Below, in pieces: positions 47,811-59,584 of a stretch of DNA of 64,000 nucleotides. Source of the stretch: Armillaria gallica (lineage: Eukaryota; Basidiomycota; Agaricomycetes; Agaricales; Physalacriaceae); contig JBANDB010000012.1 in assembly GCA_037576215.1 (NCBI GenBank), positions 1,984,001-2,048,000 of the forward strand, given 5' to 3'. The position numbers and the translations under genes were made by a program. The notes beneath the pieces are model-generated. The model ran no database searches, had not been told where the DNA came from, and worked only from the letters and a program-made list of their open reading frames with translations. How positions within the stretch are numbered: position 1 is the first letter of the stretch; every line of letters begins with the position of its first letter.

Positions 47811-50800
47811 ATGGCGGACACGGCCGACGGTTCGTCTGCTATCCAAAATATGCTTTGATGACCGGCTCACGCGTTCCCAACGTGAAGAAACAGCACCACT
47901 TCTCCAAGATCCCGATGTCGAAGACGGAGAAAGCGTGCAAGTTGTTCAGCATCGCCCTTCTTTCGGCGAGCGCATCACTTCGGTAGCGCAGGAACCTCTT
48001 ACGCCCCTTACAAAAGTACTACTGGTAGTCGTACTCATTTTGCTGCTTCTAAGTTCGGTGAGTGTCGCTGGTTGCTTCACGTGTAAATGCTGACGACGAA
48101 CTTGTGGAAAAGATATTCATCGGCCTCTTTGCTGGTGTCCAACACAAATTGAACACTGGGCCGGGCGGTAGTCATGACGGGGACAAAACAACTGCGACCT
48201 ACACGTTGACGGCCACTACGACTTCCCACGCGACGACAACTGTTTTGCCTCCTCCGGAACCGACTGTCCAGCCCCCAGAAGTGCGTTATATGCGTGTCAT
48301 TATTTCACGTAAATTCAATGAGTCCTTACAGCCTGTGTGTCTTACTCCGCAATGTGTCATCCTCTCTGCATCCATCCTGTCATCCTTAGATACATCCCAG
48401 GATCCTTGCGAGAACTTCTATGATTTCTCCAGTGCGTGAGTTCCATTTTTGTATTGCACCAATGTTGCTAAATAGTCCTTCAGGCGGTGGATGGCTCAAG
48501 GAACATCCCTTGCCCGCAGACAAGAGCAGTTTTGGAAATTTTGACTTTCTATCAGTACAGAACAAGCAAATCCTTCAGAAGATTCTTGAAGCTCCCCAGC
48601 CAACCTCTGCGGCACCGACAGCCGATGAACAAATTTTGATCAAGATTCGCGGAATGTATGCTTCGTGCCTCAATGAAACGAAGTTGAACGAAATTGGCAC
48701 CGAGCCCTTGTTTCACCTTGTACAGACTGTACGAAAATTGTTCCGCGGGAACAGTACTGATATCAGTAGTGCTACGACAGAGGAGGGAACGAGTAAGAAG
48801 GGACTTACAGCCGCTATTGCATTTTTGCATTCTCGAGGTATGCTCTGAGATAATTCTTAACGATTGAAAATCTCAATGTTGTGGTTCAGGCATTGAGGCA
48901 CTATTCTCTTTCAATGTCGAAGGCGATGTTGGCGTTGATCCCAACTTCATGACGCTGTGGTTCAACCAACCGTCGCTTGGCCTTCCCTCTAAGGTGTGTG
49001 AAGAACAAGACTAGAGTGTAAATGCAGACATGACTTTATATGTTATAGGAGTATTATGCTGAGGAGTCTATTACGGAGGTTTATCAGAGCGTCATTGAAA
49101 GGCTACTCTTGACTCTCATCGGAGAGGAAGAAACCCTGCGTAGCAGATTCAAGTCAGATCCCTCTCCCTTAGTAAATCAGGCCGAAAGTGTTTGGCCCCC
49201 TTGGCCTTGGCCTCCTTGGGGCGAAGATGACGACGACAAGGATGGAGGCAAAAAGCCGGCCAATCAAACCGAAAGGGCGCGCGAGCTCGCTAAGAAGGTT
49301 GTCAAGTTTGAAACAAGGATAGCGAACGCTAGTCTCGATCTGTAGGACTCAAGTACTCGTCCCTACTAATGGCTAATTTGTACTTGCAGGGATATCCTGC
49401 AAGAAGATCCAGTTGCCACTTACAACCCAGTTCCGCTCTCGAATCTCACGACGACCTTGCCCCAGATTCGTTTCTCAGACTATTTCTCCACATTCACTCC
49501 CCGAAACTTCCCAGACAAGGTCATTTTAACGTACCCACCCTATGCCGAGTCACTCTCGGAAATACTTGATGACTCTCCCGCGGACGTTATCGAAACGTAC
49601 CTCGTCGCACAGACTGCTCTTTCTCTGTCTCCGTATCTCGGGATGGATACGGAGGCGTGGCAAGCCCAAAGGACGTTATTGGAGACATTGTCTGGCATTA
49701 AGAAAGGTGCTGTTGGGGATCGGGCCGAGTACTGCGTGGGGCAAGTCGAGTCCACCCTTGGGTTTGCTACCGGAAGGTACTTTGTCAATGAAACTTTTAG
49801 CGGCGAATCCAAAGAGAAAGGAACCAAGGTCATAACGGGTTAGTGTACTTCTTCCTTCTTCTTTCTCCCTACGACAAACCAACTTCACAGATATTGTCAA
49901 GGCATTCAAACAATCATTATCCCACGTGGACTGGATGGACAAAAAATCGGCAAAAGCCGCTTCCAATAAGGCAGATGCCATACGCATTAAAGTTGGGTTC
50001 CCAGTATCCCCTGACACTCGTAGTGCCGAGTCCATTGCAAGCTATTACAGACTCGTGGAAATTGATGAAAATAAGTTCTTCCAGAACATCCTCAATGCTA
50101 CGTAGGTTTCCGTTATGTCTAGGCCCGCTATCAATGCGTCTCAATTGCTTCTGCTTCCGTAGCACAAGTGAGAAGGTCAAAGAATGGTTCCAGCTGGGCA
50201 AAAACAGGGATCCAGAGGCTTGGGAGATGTTCCCTTCCACAGTCAACGCCTACTTCAACCCGCCAGCCAATGAGGTGTGGTTGTCCCATGGTATTTTCGG
50301 GTATTCGCTGACAGCAAACAGATCGTTTTCCCTGCGGGTATCCTCCAGCCGCCCTTCTTCTCTAAGGACTGGTACATATTATCATTTTTTGCTTGGGTCT
50401 TTTGCTAATTTGATTTTACACTCAGGCCTGGCTACCTTGCCTACGGTGCTTTTGGGCAAGTCGCCGCACACGAATTGACGGTTCGCGGTTATTAATGTTT
50501 TCATAACTCATATCTGAGATGAACCTGACTAGCACGCCTTTGACTCCGCTGGGAGAATGTACAACCAAGAAGGCAAACTGGAACAGTGGTGGACCAATTC
50601 GACGAGTGATGGGTTCCAAGTAAAGCAAGACTGTATTGTGAAGCAGTATTCTGGTAGGGCACTGACGCTAGACGTGACGATGTGAGGTGCTAATAATGAT
50701 CATTAACAGCGTACACAATTGATGATGGGAAAGGCGGCAAAGTCCATGTCAACGTAAGCACCTCTGTTGATCACAAACACCTCCTGACGTGGAGGATTAC

Positions 50801-51348
50801 AGGGCAATCTGTAAAGCAATTTAATTTCGTTTCAGCCTTACCGTGAATAACATCCTTCCAGAACTTCAGGCGAGAACATTGGCGACACCGGACTTATTCA
50901 GGCTTATCGGGCGTGGAGAGCGCAGTTTGAGACATCCAAAACTAAAGGGAATGAGTATTTGCTTCCTGGGGTGGACTTTACAAGGTTAGTTCATTCATAT
51001 AGACATATCATTCATTCATTCTGTCTACAGAGAACAACTCTTCTTCATATCGTTTGGTCGGATATGGGCACGAAGTATGAAACCAGCTGCTGCCGTGAGT
51101 TATCTACCATTCATTGTAGCCCTTCTCATCACTTGTAATGATAGCTCCAACGTATACGCACCGATCCTCATTCGCCTTCGCAGTATCGTGTCGACGGTAC
51201 CGTGTTTAATATCCCGGAGTTCGCGGAGGCGTTCAAATGCTCAAAGAACGCTAAGGTGACATAGTTTCCGTCTTGTATGGAATGAATTCGTTGACAGATG
51301 TTCATACAGCTAAATCCTCCGCCCGAGAAGCAGTGCAGGTTCTGGTAA
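47811..51348 (+). CDS. M13 family metallopeptidase (neprilysin/ECE type)
   Basis: Type II membrane zinc endopeptidase. The ATG at 47811 gives MADTAD; an intron starting GTTCGT joins to ETAPLLQDPDVEDGE. The membrane anchor is LTKVLLVVVLILLLLSS, followed by a Thr/Pro-rich stalk. The M13 N-domain starts TSQDPCENFYDFSS then GGWLKEHPLP. The catalytic domain has VNAYFNPPANEIVFPAGILQ, the zinc motif HELTH (split by an intron after HELT, then HAFDSAGRMYNQEG), the third ligand region GENIGDTGLIQAY, REQLFFISFGRIWARSMKPA and the classic C-terminus EKQCRFW with TAA at 51346-51348. An unusual insert, WPPWPWPPWGEDDDDKDGG, lies near 49190-49250. Many short introns. Likely acts on the cell surface or in secretory compartments. 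Confidence 0.93.
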
Positions 51349-52250
51349 GTAGATTTTCATGGTTCGTATGACTGTTGGAATGGAGTGTAATAACATTATT
51401 ATATTTTCTCTGGCTTGGGAGATCGGTGTGATCCTAACTTGAGTAGTAAAGCATTAGTTACACTTCGAGAAGACTGGCACCTTCTTTTCCCCCTCTTGTC
51501 GAGCGTCGCCGACGACGCCGACTGGGAAGCATCAATCCGCCGTTCAACGTTCGTCAAAGACATCATGCCAGCATGCTCTTCTCCCCCAACACTCAAGTCC
51601 TTTGGTGTAGGCAAATATGATTCGACTTTCCTATTTCTCCCATCTACTTTGGGCTTTCAATCGTTGAGCAGCAGGACGCATTCTCCAGCCCGTGGTGAGA
51701 TCGTTCATTATCAGCAATGTGGCAAACGAGAACACTCATCTCCCTTTCCCTGGAGTGCCTTGGTCTTGTGGTTTCATATAATTGTCCCGTGTCTTTCTTT
51801 CCCTTGGTTCGCAGCCCTCATTTTTGTGGTTAACGTCACAGTTGTTGTCTTCCCTTCTTGTCGTTGTATGACTATACTAAGACGCCGTGGCGAATATTTT
51901 CCTTGGCATCCGTCTGACTTGAACAACCTAACCATATAGACTGAACGATAAGGTTGGCAAGGAATATGTGCATAGTCTTGGTTGGGCTTGGTACGCCAAT
52001 GAAAAGGTTGGATGAAAAGGACGCGCTGAGGTCAATGTACTAGCGGAGAATCGCACTAGCACAGTTACACGAAAACAGAGGCTGAGACAAGAATGTAGGC
52101 TCGTACATCAGAAATGGTCACCCTGATGTATCCGTCTCGACGAAAGATCTCGTCCGTTAATTCACTTGCTGGTACCTACGGAAATCGGTACGTTTCTATA
52201 TTATCTGCGCCTGATCAGCCGCCGCAAGTACACTGTCCACTAAAACACGG
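51349..52250. other. No supported gene
   Basis: A plus-strand open stretch runs to 51939. It contains hydrophobic segments (WSALVLWFHIIVPCLSFPWF, AALIFVVNVTVVVF) but has no ATG before the MPACSS codon and no family match. The rest is featureless. Confidence 0.4.
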
Positions 52251-52270
52251 TGTTCCTGCTTGAGGAACGA

Positions 52271-53354
52271 TCACAGCGTCTTGACTTTCATTGCACAACC
52301 GTCAGAACAGGGAATGATACAAGCACGAGCATACGTACGTTTGGGTTGCCACAAATGTCTAAAGTTTCTAACAGTTCGTCCAGCGAACAACCCAGCCAGG
52401 AGGACTGCGCATACAGCCCTGGCTGTGTCGTTGTCGACGGGCTGTACGACTTTCTCGGACACAGCGCCACCGTTCAAAAGATCGACGATGAGGGTGTGCG
52501 CCTCAGCCCAAAAGGGCTGGGCATGAGTGAGCAGGGCATAAAGACCCGTTATTGCCGGTGCGCACCACAAGTCTGCAGTAGTCCAGCCATATGGCAGGAG
52601 CTCCGGTGGGGTCTGTATCATCATAGGCGTAGGGTTCATGAACGAGAAAAGGTTAGTCAAGAAAAACCCGCCATTTGCTGCAACCTTTGGTGATTATCCG
52701 GTCAGTAATAACACCCTGTTAGCCTTGACCACATACGAGGGAAGTGACAAGCAGTGTCCAGGAAGAGTTTGAGATCTTGGACGAGGTGTTAGCAGTGACG
52801 ACCGGTGGTATGAGATCGCAGAGCAGGAAAGCACGCGTGAAACCGTCGACAATGGAAAGAGGGAGTTCCATCTCGAAGATGGGAGCGGGAACAACGGGGA
52901 GCGCGTCGACAAGAGCTTGCATGAGTGTATAAAAGACCGTGAAGGTACCGGAGACCATGAAGGAACAGGGAACGCCAAGTAAAGGTGCTGCAGAAAACTC
53001 AAGGCGAATGTCTTTGGCTGGACAGAGCAGTAAACATACAAGTCATGACTTCTCCTGAACGAAAGTAAGGAATCATGACACGTTGAAACGACAAGTAGCC
53101 GAGTACGGACCTCCGAAAACGACAGTGAACGTTGTCAGAGCGCTTCGAGCAAACGACCTGTTTTCGACGAGAGAATGCTCTGCTTTCGACACGTGTTCAC
53201 GGTGAAGTACTTCCTTCATCTGCCGGAGAATCAGGCAGAGGCGGAATGCTGCCACTACGTCCAGGGTGGTGATGGGTAACCCGAACCATGTGAAGGGGGC
53301 CACAGGCTGCAAAGTGTAGTCGAATACAGCAATTATTGGGTTTATTGGTGACAT
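52271..53354 (-). CDS. Agaricomycete multi-pass membrane protein
   Basis: Unnamed family; role unknown. The ATG at 53354 gives MSPINPIIAVFDYTLQPVAP, then FGLPITTLDVVAAFRLCLIL, HSLVENRSFARSALTTFTVV and FGG at a donor. The next exons read LGVPCSFMVSGTFTVFYTLM, ALPVVPAPIFEMELPLSIVD and ISNSSWTLLVTSLV, then TNLFSFMNPTPMMIQTPPEL, ADLWCAPAITGLYALLTHAQ and ARAVCAVLLAGLFAGRTVRN. About four to five hydrophobic spans. The exact last exon is unsure, so the 3' end is approximate. Exon 1 has a decayed second copy at 55240-55480. Confidence 0.65.
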
Positions 53355-54061
53355 GACAGATTTACAGCTGGGAGTCGTGGCAGAAAGAGGCGCAACCCCG
53401 GCCCGATACGTAATTGAAATTGCTTTACCCGCGACGATCATGATCAAAATCTTTTTTCTCTTGACTCTATATTTTGAAACCGCAACCCGTAATCTATGTA
53501 CAGAGACGCGGCGGCGCTTTCTCGTGGCCAGCCCCAGTAGCTAATGTGGGTGTACGTAGGGATACTTTGCGCTTTAATGGTATAGTTTTCTAGTATCTTC
53601 AAGTTTGTGCGTTGAGTCCTTGGTGCCTAGGGGGGTCGACGCCGCCATGACTTGGGCTACGGGGCACGAGGTGGTGAATGAAACCGGTTCCTTTGGTGTT
53701 CTCGTAGACATTGGTATTGCTATCCTTCCTCTTTCTCTTCCGCTTTGATCAACATCTTGTAGCCATGTCGTTCCTATACCCTTGGTCCCAAAATTCTCTT
53801 TCTCAGGTCCCTATTCTGGTCTGAGGTCGAAGAAGCGTTTTCAACAAGTATTTCGACCTCACAAGGGTTTTGCGTCAGATACTGCGGAAAATCTGCGGCT
53901 GGGATTACTTTAGTCTGAAGTGAAAGACTTCTACAAAATTCTATTCATTTCCACAAGTCTCGGTCAAAGGTCTCATTTCATATTGCCTCTCCACTATAAA
54001 TTTCCCGGGCTTCTTGCATAGCGTTTTCTTCCCATTAAGTCCCTCAGCAATTTTCCGCGAC
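53355..54061. other. Divergent intergenic region
   Basis: Lies between the minus-strand membrane-protein gene and the plus-strand SET gene and should hold both promoters. No gene or clear motif seen. Confidence 0.5.
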
Positions 54062-55114
54062 ATGGCTACCGCGCAGACAACACCTTTAGTCGTCCCTGCT
54101 CAGGGACCGTTCGCCGCTCGTTCTAAGCCTCACCCGCATTTCCTATATCCTAATCCTGACCTAGTCATCGTCGACGAGCTTGGCAGCATTACATCCTTGG
54201 CTGGACAGCAATCCATGTTTAAACCCCTTCCTCGAGTGTCGTCGCCCATGTTCGAGGTCAGGGAAGTTGAAAGCAAGGGGCTCGGAATGTTTGCTGTCAG
54301 AGATATAGACAAGGGAGAGCTTATTATAAGCGAGCGACCCATCTTCACACACCGTCTTTCATTGGAGAACGCTGTGCGTCATTCTGGCGAGGGCAAGTCT
54401 TTCGAGATACAAGCCGTTGAAGGCCTATCTCCCGACTCTCGCCAGCACATATATGGATTGAAGAATTCCCTTCCTGAATCATATCAGATAGACAAGCTCG
54501 GAGGGATCTTGAACACCAATTTCTTTTCTTTCCATCTCGAAAGCGGCTGCTATACTCATCTTCTCGACCACACCCACGCCGGCTGTTTTCCATCCCTCTC
54601 CCGCGCCAACCACGATTGCTGCCCAAACACCAACTTCTTCTTCTCAGCCCCCACCTTCACAGGGGAGTTCCGCGCTATGCGTAAAATCACGAAAGGCGAA
54701 GAAATCACCGTAACATACATCCCTCTTGATGATCCGAAACAGATGCGCCAACGAGCACTTCAAGATAGGTACCACTTCACGTGTACCTGTGCAACCTGTA
54801 GCGCCCCTCCTGAGGCCAGCGACATGCGCAGGAGCGAACTTTCGGCACTGATGGGGAAAATGATGGCTTTCGAAAAGGGTAACTTTAGTCTTCACGCCGT
54901 GCTGACATCGGCCGTTATGGACCGTGGACTGCAGCTTGCGACTGAGGAGCAATTGCATCGTATCCATGCAGAAATCCTTAACACTGCGGTCAAATGCTTG
55001 TTCGCCAATAACCGTCCGGAATACATGATCATCCAGCATATGGGTCGGGCGCAACATGAGTGGCGTACATTGGAGGGCGACGAGTCTCCGGTGTTGTACG
55101 ATTTGAGAGTGTGA
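54062..55114 (+). CDS. SET-domain protein (SMYD-like, no MYND finger)
   Basis: Likely protein-lysine methyltransferase. Single exon of 350 codons, ATG at 54062, TGA at 55112-55114. The SET domain starts SPMFEVREVESKGLGMFAVR and DIDKGELIISERPIF. The insert region is followed by the cofactor motif LSRANHDCCPN (NHSCxPN type) and FRAMRKITKGEEITVTYI, which has the catalytic Tyr. A post-SET cysteine motif CTCATCSAPPEASDMRR follows, then a helical tail. No MYND zinc finger is visible, as in many fungal members. Substrate cannot be told. The gene is intronless, unlike almost all its neighbours, and is bracketed by copies of a membrane-protein exon. Confidence 0.85.
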   Translation: MATAQTTPLVVPAQGPFAARSKPHPHFLYPNPDLVIVDELGSITSLAGQQSMFKPLPRVSSPMFEVREVESKGLGMFAVRDIDKGELIISERPIFTHRLSLENAVRHSGEGKSFEIQAVEGLSPDSRQHIYGLKNSLPESYQIDKLGGILNTNFFSFHLESGCYTHLLDHTHAGCFPSLSRANHDCCPNTNFFFSAPTFTGEFRAMRKITKGEEITVTYIPLDDPKQMRQRALQDRYHFTCTCATCSAPPEASDMRRSELSALMGKMMAFEKGNFSLHAVLTSAVMDRGLQLATEEQLHRIHAEILNTAVKCLFANNRPEYMIIQHMGRAQHEWRTLEGDESPVLYDLRV

Positions 55115-55239
55115 GTAAATTTGATGATTCCAGCTCACCGATATTCATTATATTACTGCAACGGAATGGGTCGTAGCATAATCTAGTGCATACTTTTCGA
55201 TGGTTGTGTGTCATTGTGTCATTGTGCTGAATCAATACT

Positions 55240-55480
55240 ATGGCGTGAACAACAAGTAGCCGCGTATGGACCTCCGAAAACGACAGTCAGTGTTGTCAGA
55301 GTGCTTTGAGTGAATGACCTGTTTTCTACCAGAGAATACCTTGCTATAGATAGGTGTTCATGGTGAAGCATCTCCTTTATCTGGAGGCAGAGTGCTACCA
55401 CGAGGTCTAGGGTGGTGATAGGTAACCCAAACCAGCAATTATTTTATTAGCGACATGAAAGAGGAGTCATGGCACAAGAT
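55240..55480 (-). pseudogene. Decayed duplicate of membrane-protein exon 1
   Basis: Bases such as GTAGCCGCGTATGGACCTCC and CAGCAATTATT match 53085-53400. On the minus strand HEHLSIARYSLVENRSFTQS parallels HREHVSKAEHSLVENRSFAR. There are internal deletions and stops, and the rest of the gene is absent. Confidence 0.75.
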
Positions 55481-56516
55481 GCCAACTTCACCAACTTCAA
55501 GACCCGGCGCTGTTGAAAAGCTGCAGTGTGCATGCTGCACTGCTCCGTTTTTACATACCCTCACTGCATACGGTGTTCCAAAGACTCGATACGCATCGAG
55601 GTGACGCGCAGGGTAAAACTGGTTGCCTGGGAGTGGAGGGAAAGAGGATTAATCAGGGCGATGATTCAGGTCAAGGATTGTTCCGACTTTTCAATGCTGT
55701 CCCTATAGCTTATAACCTTCAATGCAGTGTATATCTATATCAATCCAGGTACTTGTGCAGACCAAATTATTGCAATCGAGAGCCATGCGAGAAGGGTAAA
55801 CACAAGTCCAAGAGCTTGACTTTGAGACCTGAACCCCATCGTCGCTACAACTTTCACTAGGCTGTCGACATCACTCGAATGGAACGAGAAACGAGAATAT
55901 GAAGAGCGACACCTACGAAACAGCAAGCTTCGGTTCCATGTTAGCGAGTAAAGTTTGAATTCTCGTTGCAACGCGCAATAACTCGTGTATTCAACGAGTA
56001 TTTTGCTCCTCCCCTACGTCATTAAAATATGTGTTCTAATAAGCGAGCAAACTCAAATCTACCGCACGACACTTGAGCATTTTCCGCCGAAACCACTCCC
56101 TACCCCCTCAGCCCTGCGCAGGTTGTGGTTTCCAACTCTGTGCCTAAAATGACGTTAGTCTATGTATCATCCCACTAGGCTCACCCGGTAGAGAATTGGA
56201 CGTCGGGGATGAGATCTTGAGAGCTGTTCGTGTGCTTATATTGCGAGGTCATCAATATTTCTGCGCCTCATTTTTCACAATGTTCACTCTCATCTCGCCG
56301 AAGATTCCCAATTTGCGCCAAGAAACAACAAATCTTTCTTCGCCGCCAACTCTTCCAAGATAGGCAAGGTCGGTTTCAGTAGGACACGGAGGGCAGCACC
56401 CGGTACTCGATCCTAATGTGCGCTTTCAATCTGGCTACGGAAGACTCCGTTCTCTCAGGTGCCTTGATGGCTGTACGGTGGATCCTCGCCTCTTACGCTC
56501 ACCCTCGCCCACCAAA
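55481..56516. other. No supported gene
   Basis: A minus-strand frame near 55740-55840 (MGFRSQSQALGLVFTLLAWL, then SIAIIWSAQV) could be a membrane-anchored exon, but it leads nowhere. Nothing else recognised. Confidence 0.35.
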
Positions 56517-59302
56517 ATGTCCAATACTGATACCCTTACCGGCGATGTCGTACTCCAACTGCCGAAGCAAAAGCGGAGAAGGACTCAAAATCCGAAATCG
56601 TCGAGGCGGAGGAGAACGGCACTACAGCTCAACCGTATCCTGAATATGTTCATCCTACCAAGGCGAGCAAGAGGTTTGGATTGCGAGGATACGTTCCTTA
56701 CCAATCTGCCAAAGGTAAATCACACTTGTGTGTTGATGAAATCGTTCTCATCTCGTTTTGTTCAGGCAACGATCCTTTGAACTACGAGGAAAAGTATCCT
56801 GAAGACGCACCGTGTGAATAAATAGGTCCCAACGCTAGGGTATTTCGGACGTACCTCGATGAACGCGCGATATATGACGCGAACATGGTTGAAGAATCGA
56901 GAGATGGTGTTGATGTTCTGCTCGTTTTCGTACGTCGTCCGTCTTCTCCGAATTATCATATTCACAACTCTGCCAGGCGGATCTGTATTCGACCGTGGTC
57001 ACTACTTTCGTCGTCCAAACGTCGCAGAGCCTACAGACATACTAGACGGAGATGTCTGCTAATCTGCTCTTCGAGATGATCAATATCCAGCGCGCTATTG
57101 CAAGTGGCGCCTCCTTGGACACCGTCGCTGCTTCCCCTCTTAATCCCAGCACCACGTTTATCGCTTCAACCACGAGTATCTGGGTGAACGGACTTTGGTT
57201 CACCAGCCTTGCACTCAGCCTGACGACAGCACTTGTCTCTGTACTGGTCAAGCAATCCGGGCTCCACCATTACATGGCTTTACCATCCGGAACACCTCGC
57301 AAGCGTAGCCTTCTGCGACAGTTCCGATTTGCGGGACTGCAGAAATGGCGCGTTCTCGTTATCATCGGACTGCTCCCTGCTTTGATGCGCACCGCTCTCG
57401 CCATCTTCTTTGTCGGCCTTGTGATCTTCCTTGGTCCCCTGCGAGATTCCCTTGCATGGGTTGTCGGCGCGATCACAACCGTCACATATACGGCCTACTT
57501 GGCGGCGCATATTCTCCCCCTTATTTTCCCCCAATGTCCCTACCGGACCTCACTGTGTGATATTCTCCATGTCTTGTACAGTCATGTGATGCAGTACGCT
57601 ATCCATCGGCTCAGGTATTGTTTCCGCCGGTCTGGGACAAAACATGTATATTACACTCACTGGCGAGTCCGTCTCCAACGTGCGGAGCTTGAAAGAATTG
57701 GAGTCACAGGCAGTACAGTCAGCAGCGGATGAGTTATCAGTCGAGGCCTTACGTGGGCTCTTTTCCATGTCGTCGAATCCTACTGTCCACGGTATCGTCA
57801 TTCAGGCTATCGGCAGTTTACATCCAACAATGCAGAGCAAGGCTCAAGGCCTGTTCGATGGTATCAGCTCGATATTATGGTGGTCCTGTTTAGACTGTCT
57901 TTCTGAGCCATTGCCCACGTATCAGAAGCCACTGCCTGGCCTAGAGAGGAAGCTTGAGCGGTTACTACGCTGCAAGCTATTTCTCTCTGACGAAAGCTAT
58001 ATTGCCGTCGACCTCCCGCAGACCCAAGGTGATGAACCTTCACCTAGTGTTACAGCCTTGATAGAAAAATCTAGAAAATATCGTGGGGGAAATCTATTTA
58101 TGAAAGAGATTGCACGTACCGGAGCTATGGCATTCTCTCATTCCTCCGAAGATGAATATTGGGTTTTACATCCTTGTGTCTGGATCGACTTCATTACAAA
58201 TGCAGCTTTGAACGACATCTTCTCCCCCATTGATGCCGGCACTGGAGATTCATCCGCTAGAGATATATGCTGTGCAGTTCTTCCCGCATTTCAGATGCCT
58301 TGTTCAGAGTACGAATTCGACTACACAACAAGCTTGGTCCAGCCAAGTACTACAGCAATAACATTCCCCGAGGCTGTTCGCGACTATCTATATACTGACA
58401 TGACAGTCCGTCTCTTGGAAATGTTTTCCATGTACATGCGCCCCTCGAATGATACCTCCATTTCACCATCTCTGCGGATTCTTCTGGTTTTTGCCGAATT
58501 TCTTATCGCCCGGCTTCCATTAGGAAAACAGGCAAACCCTGCTGCAGTGGAATTGCACGCCCTCACCACAGTACTTGAATTCGTTTTGAATCACGACCTC
58601 GGTCCTTCTGAGGCAGATGCTGCTGTCTTTGATGTCCTCGATCGCTTCATCACGAATAACCTGAAATTTATCCCTATCATAGAAAACGATGATCTGCACA
58701 ATGAGGCCATGGGGATTTACTCCACGGTGGTTCATACGCGATATCATACCATGCTACCCAGATCTTTGGAGGTTGTAGTTAACCTCATGCTTGATCATTC
58801 TAAATTTGGGACCTATCTTACTGTTTCCTGGAACGCAAGCATAATCATAGCCAAGGCTCTTCATGATGGCAGCCCACGAATGTACAGCGTCCTTCGCGCC
58901 ATGGGAGTTTTGGAGTATTTCGGACATTGTGGATATCGTCCGTGGATGGTAGAAATCATTGAAGACTATCTCTTTACACTTGGACACTCCTCGAAAACCT
59001 CTCTCGATGCTTCGGTACAACAAGAGTACATCAGCTATCTCCATGAACCTGATAACCTCTTTACCGCGTGCTCGATCCTAGCCATTGGCAAGTCCGACAT
59101 TCCTGGCAATCATTGTAGGAAGGAGATCAAGGAGAATATTCTGGCACTTGTCCGGGTTTGGCGGGATGCTCCTGTATGGGACGAATGTCGGTGCAGGCTC
59201 CAACAATTGCTCGAAGACGATGGCATAGGATTCCTCTATCAGCAGGCTGATGTTAGTGGAATCCGACGAACTGCCTTGTCAGGAGATGAAATAACGCAGT
59301 AA
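56517..59302 (+). pseudogene. DUF6535-domain protein, four coding lesions
   Basis: Same family and exon plan as the copies at 6.7 and 63 kb. Exon 1: the ATG frame (MSNTDTLTGDVVLQ) and the conserved frame (TAEAKAEKDSKSEIVEAEEN, ending YVPYQSAKG) differ by one base. Exon 2 reads NDPLNYEEKYPEDAPCE and then TAA at 56819-56821, where the intact copy has Glu; VEESRDGVDVLLVF follows in frame. Exon 3 reads YSTVVTTFVVQTSQSLQTY and then TAG at 57043-57045, again in an otherwise conserved frame. A further frame change near 57620-57660 separates the VNGLWFTSLALSLTTALV part from the long C-terminal frame ending GDEITQ. The last about 550 codons remain open, so decay is young, or a shorter product persists. 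Confidence 0.8.
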
Positions 59303-59560
59303 AGGGAATGTATTTGTATCGCCATCGAGACCTTGAATGCGTTCTTCTTAGGCGAGTTTGATGAAGAGTTAGTGAGTATTCGGGCTACAATGGTGTATAA
59401 TTGCCTCTGATTGGAGTTATAACCACTCCGTTTAGCCTAGGTCTACACCCAAGGTCGAAATCCCTATCTAACGAGTTAGCAACGAAAAGTAGCCACAAAG
59501 TAAGTAAACGTACCATGCAATTCCCTACAAGTAACCATTCCCTCCTCAATGAAACTCAGA
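59303..59560. other. No gene seen
   Basis: Spacer after the DUF6535 pseudogene; nothing recognised. Confidence 0.4.
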
Positions 59561-59584
59561 AGGAAGACACCGGCTAAGAATGGG

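Noticed and set aside
55029..55235. Extension of the SET gene past 55114 through a GTGAGT donor
   Set aside because: The nearest acceptor would give an intron of about 24 nt, too short for this genome, and adds no conserved residues.
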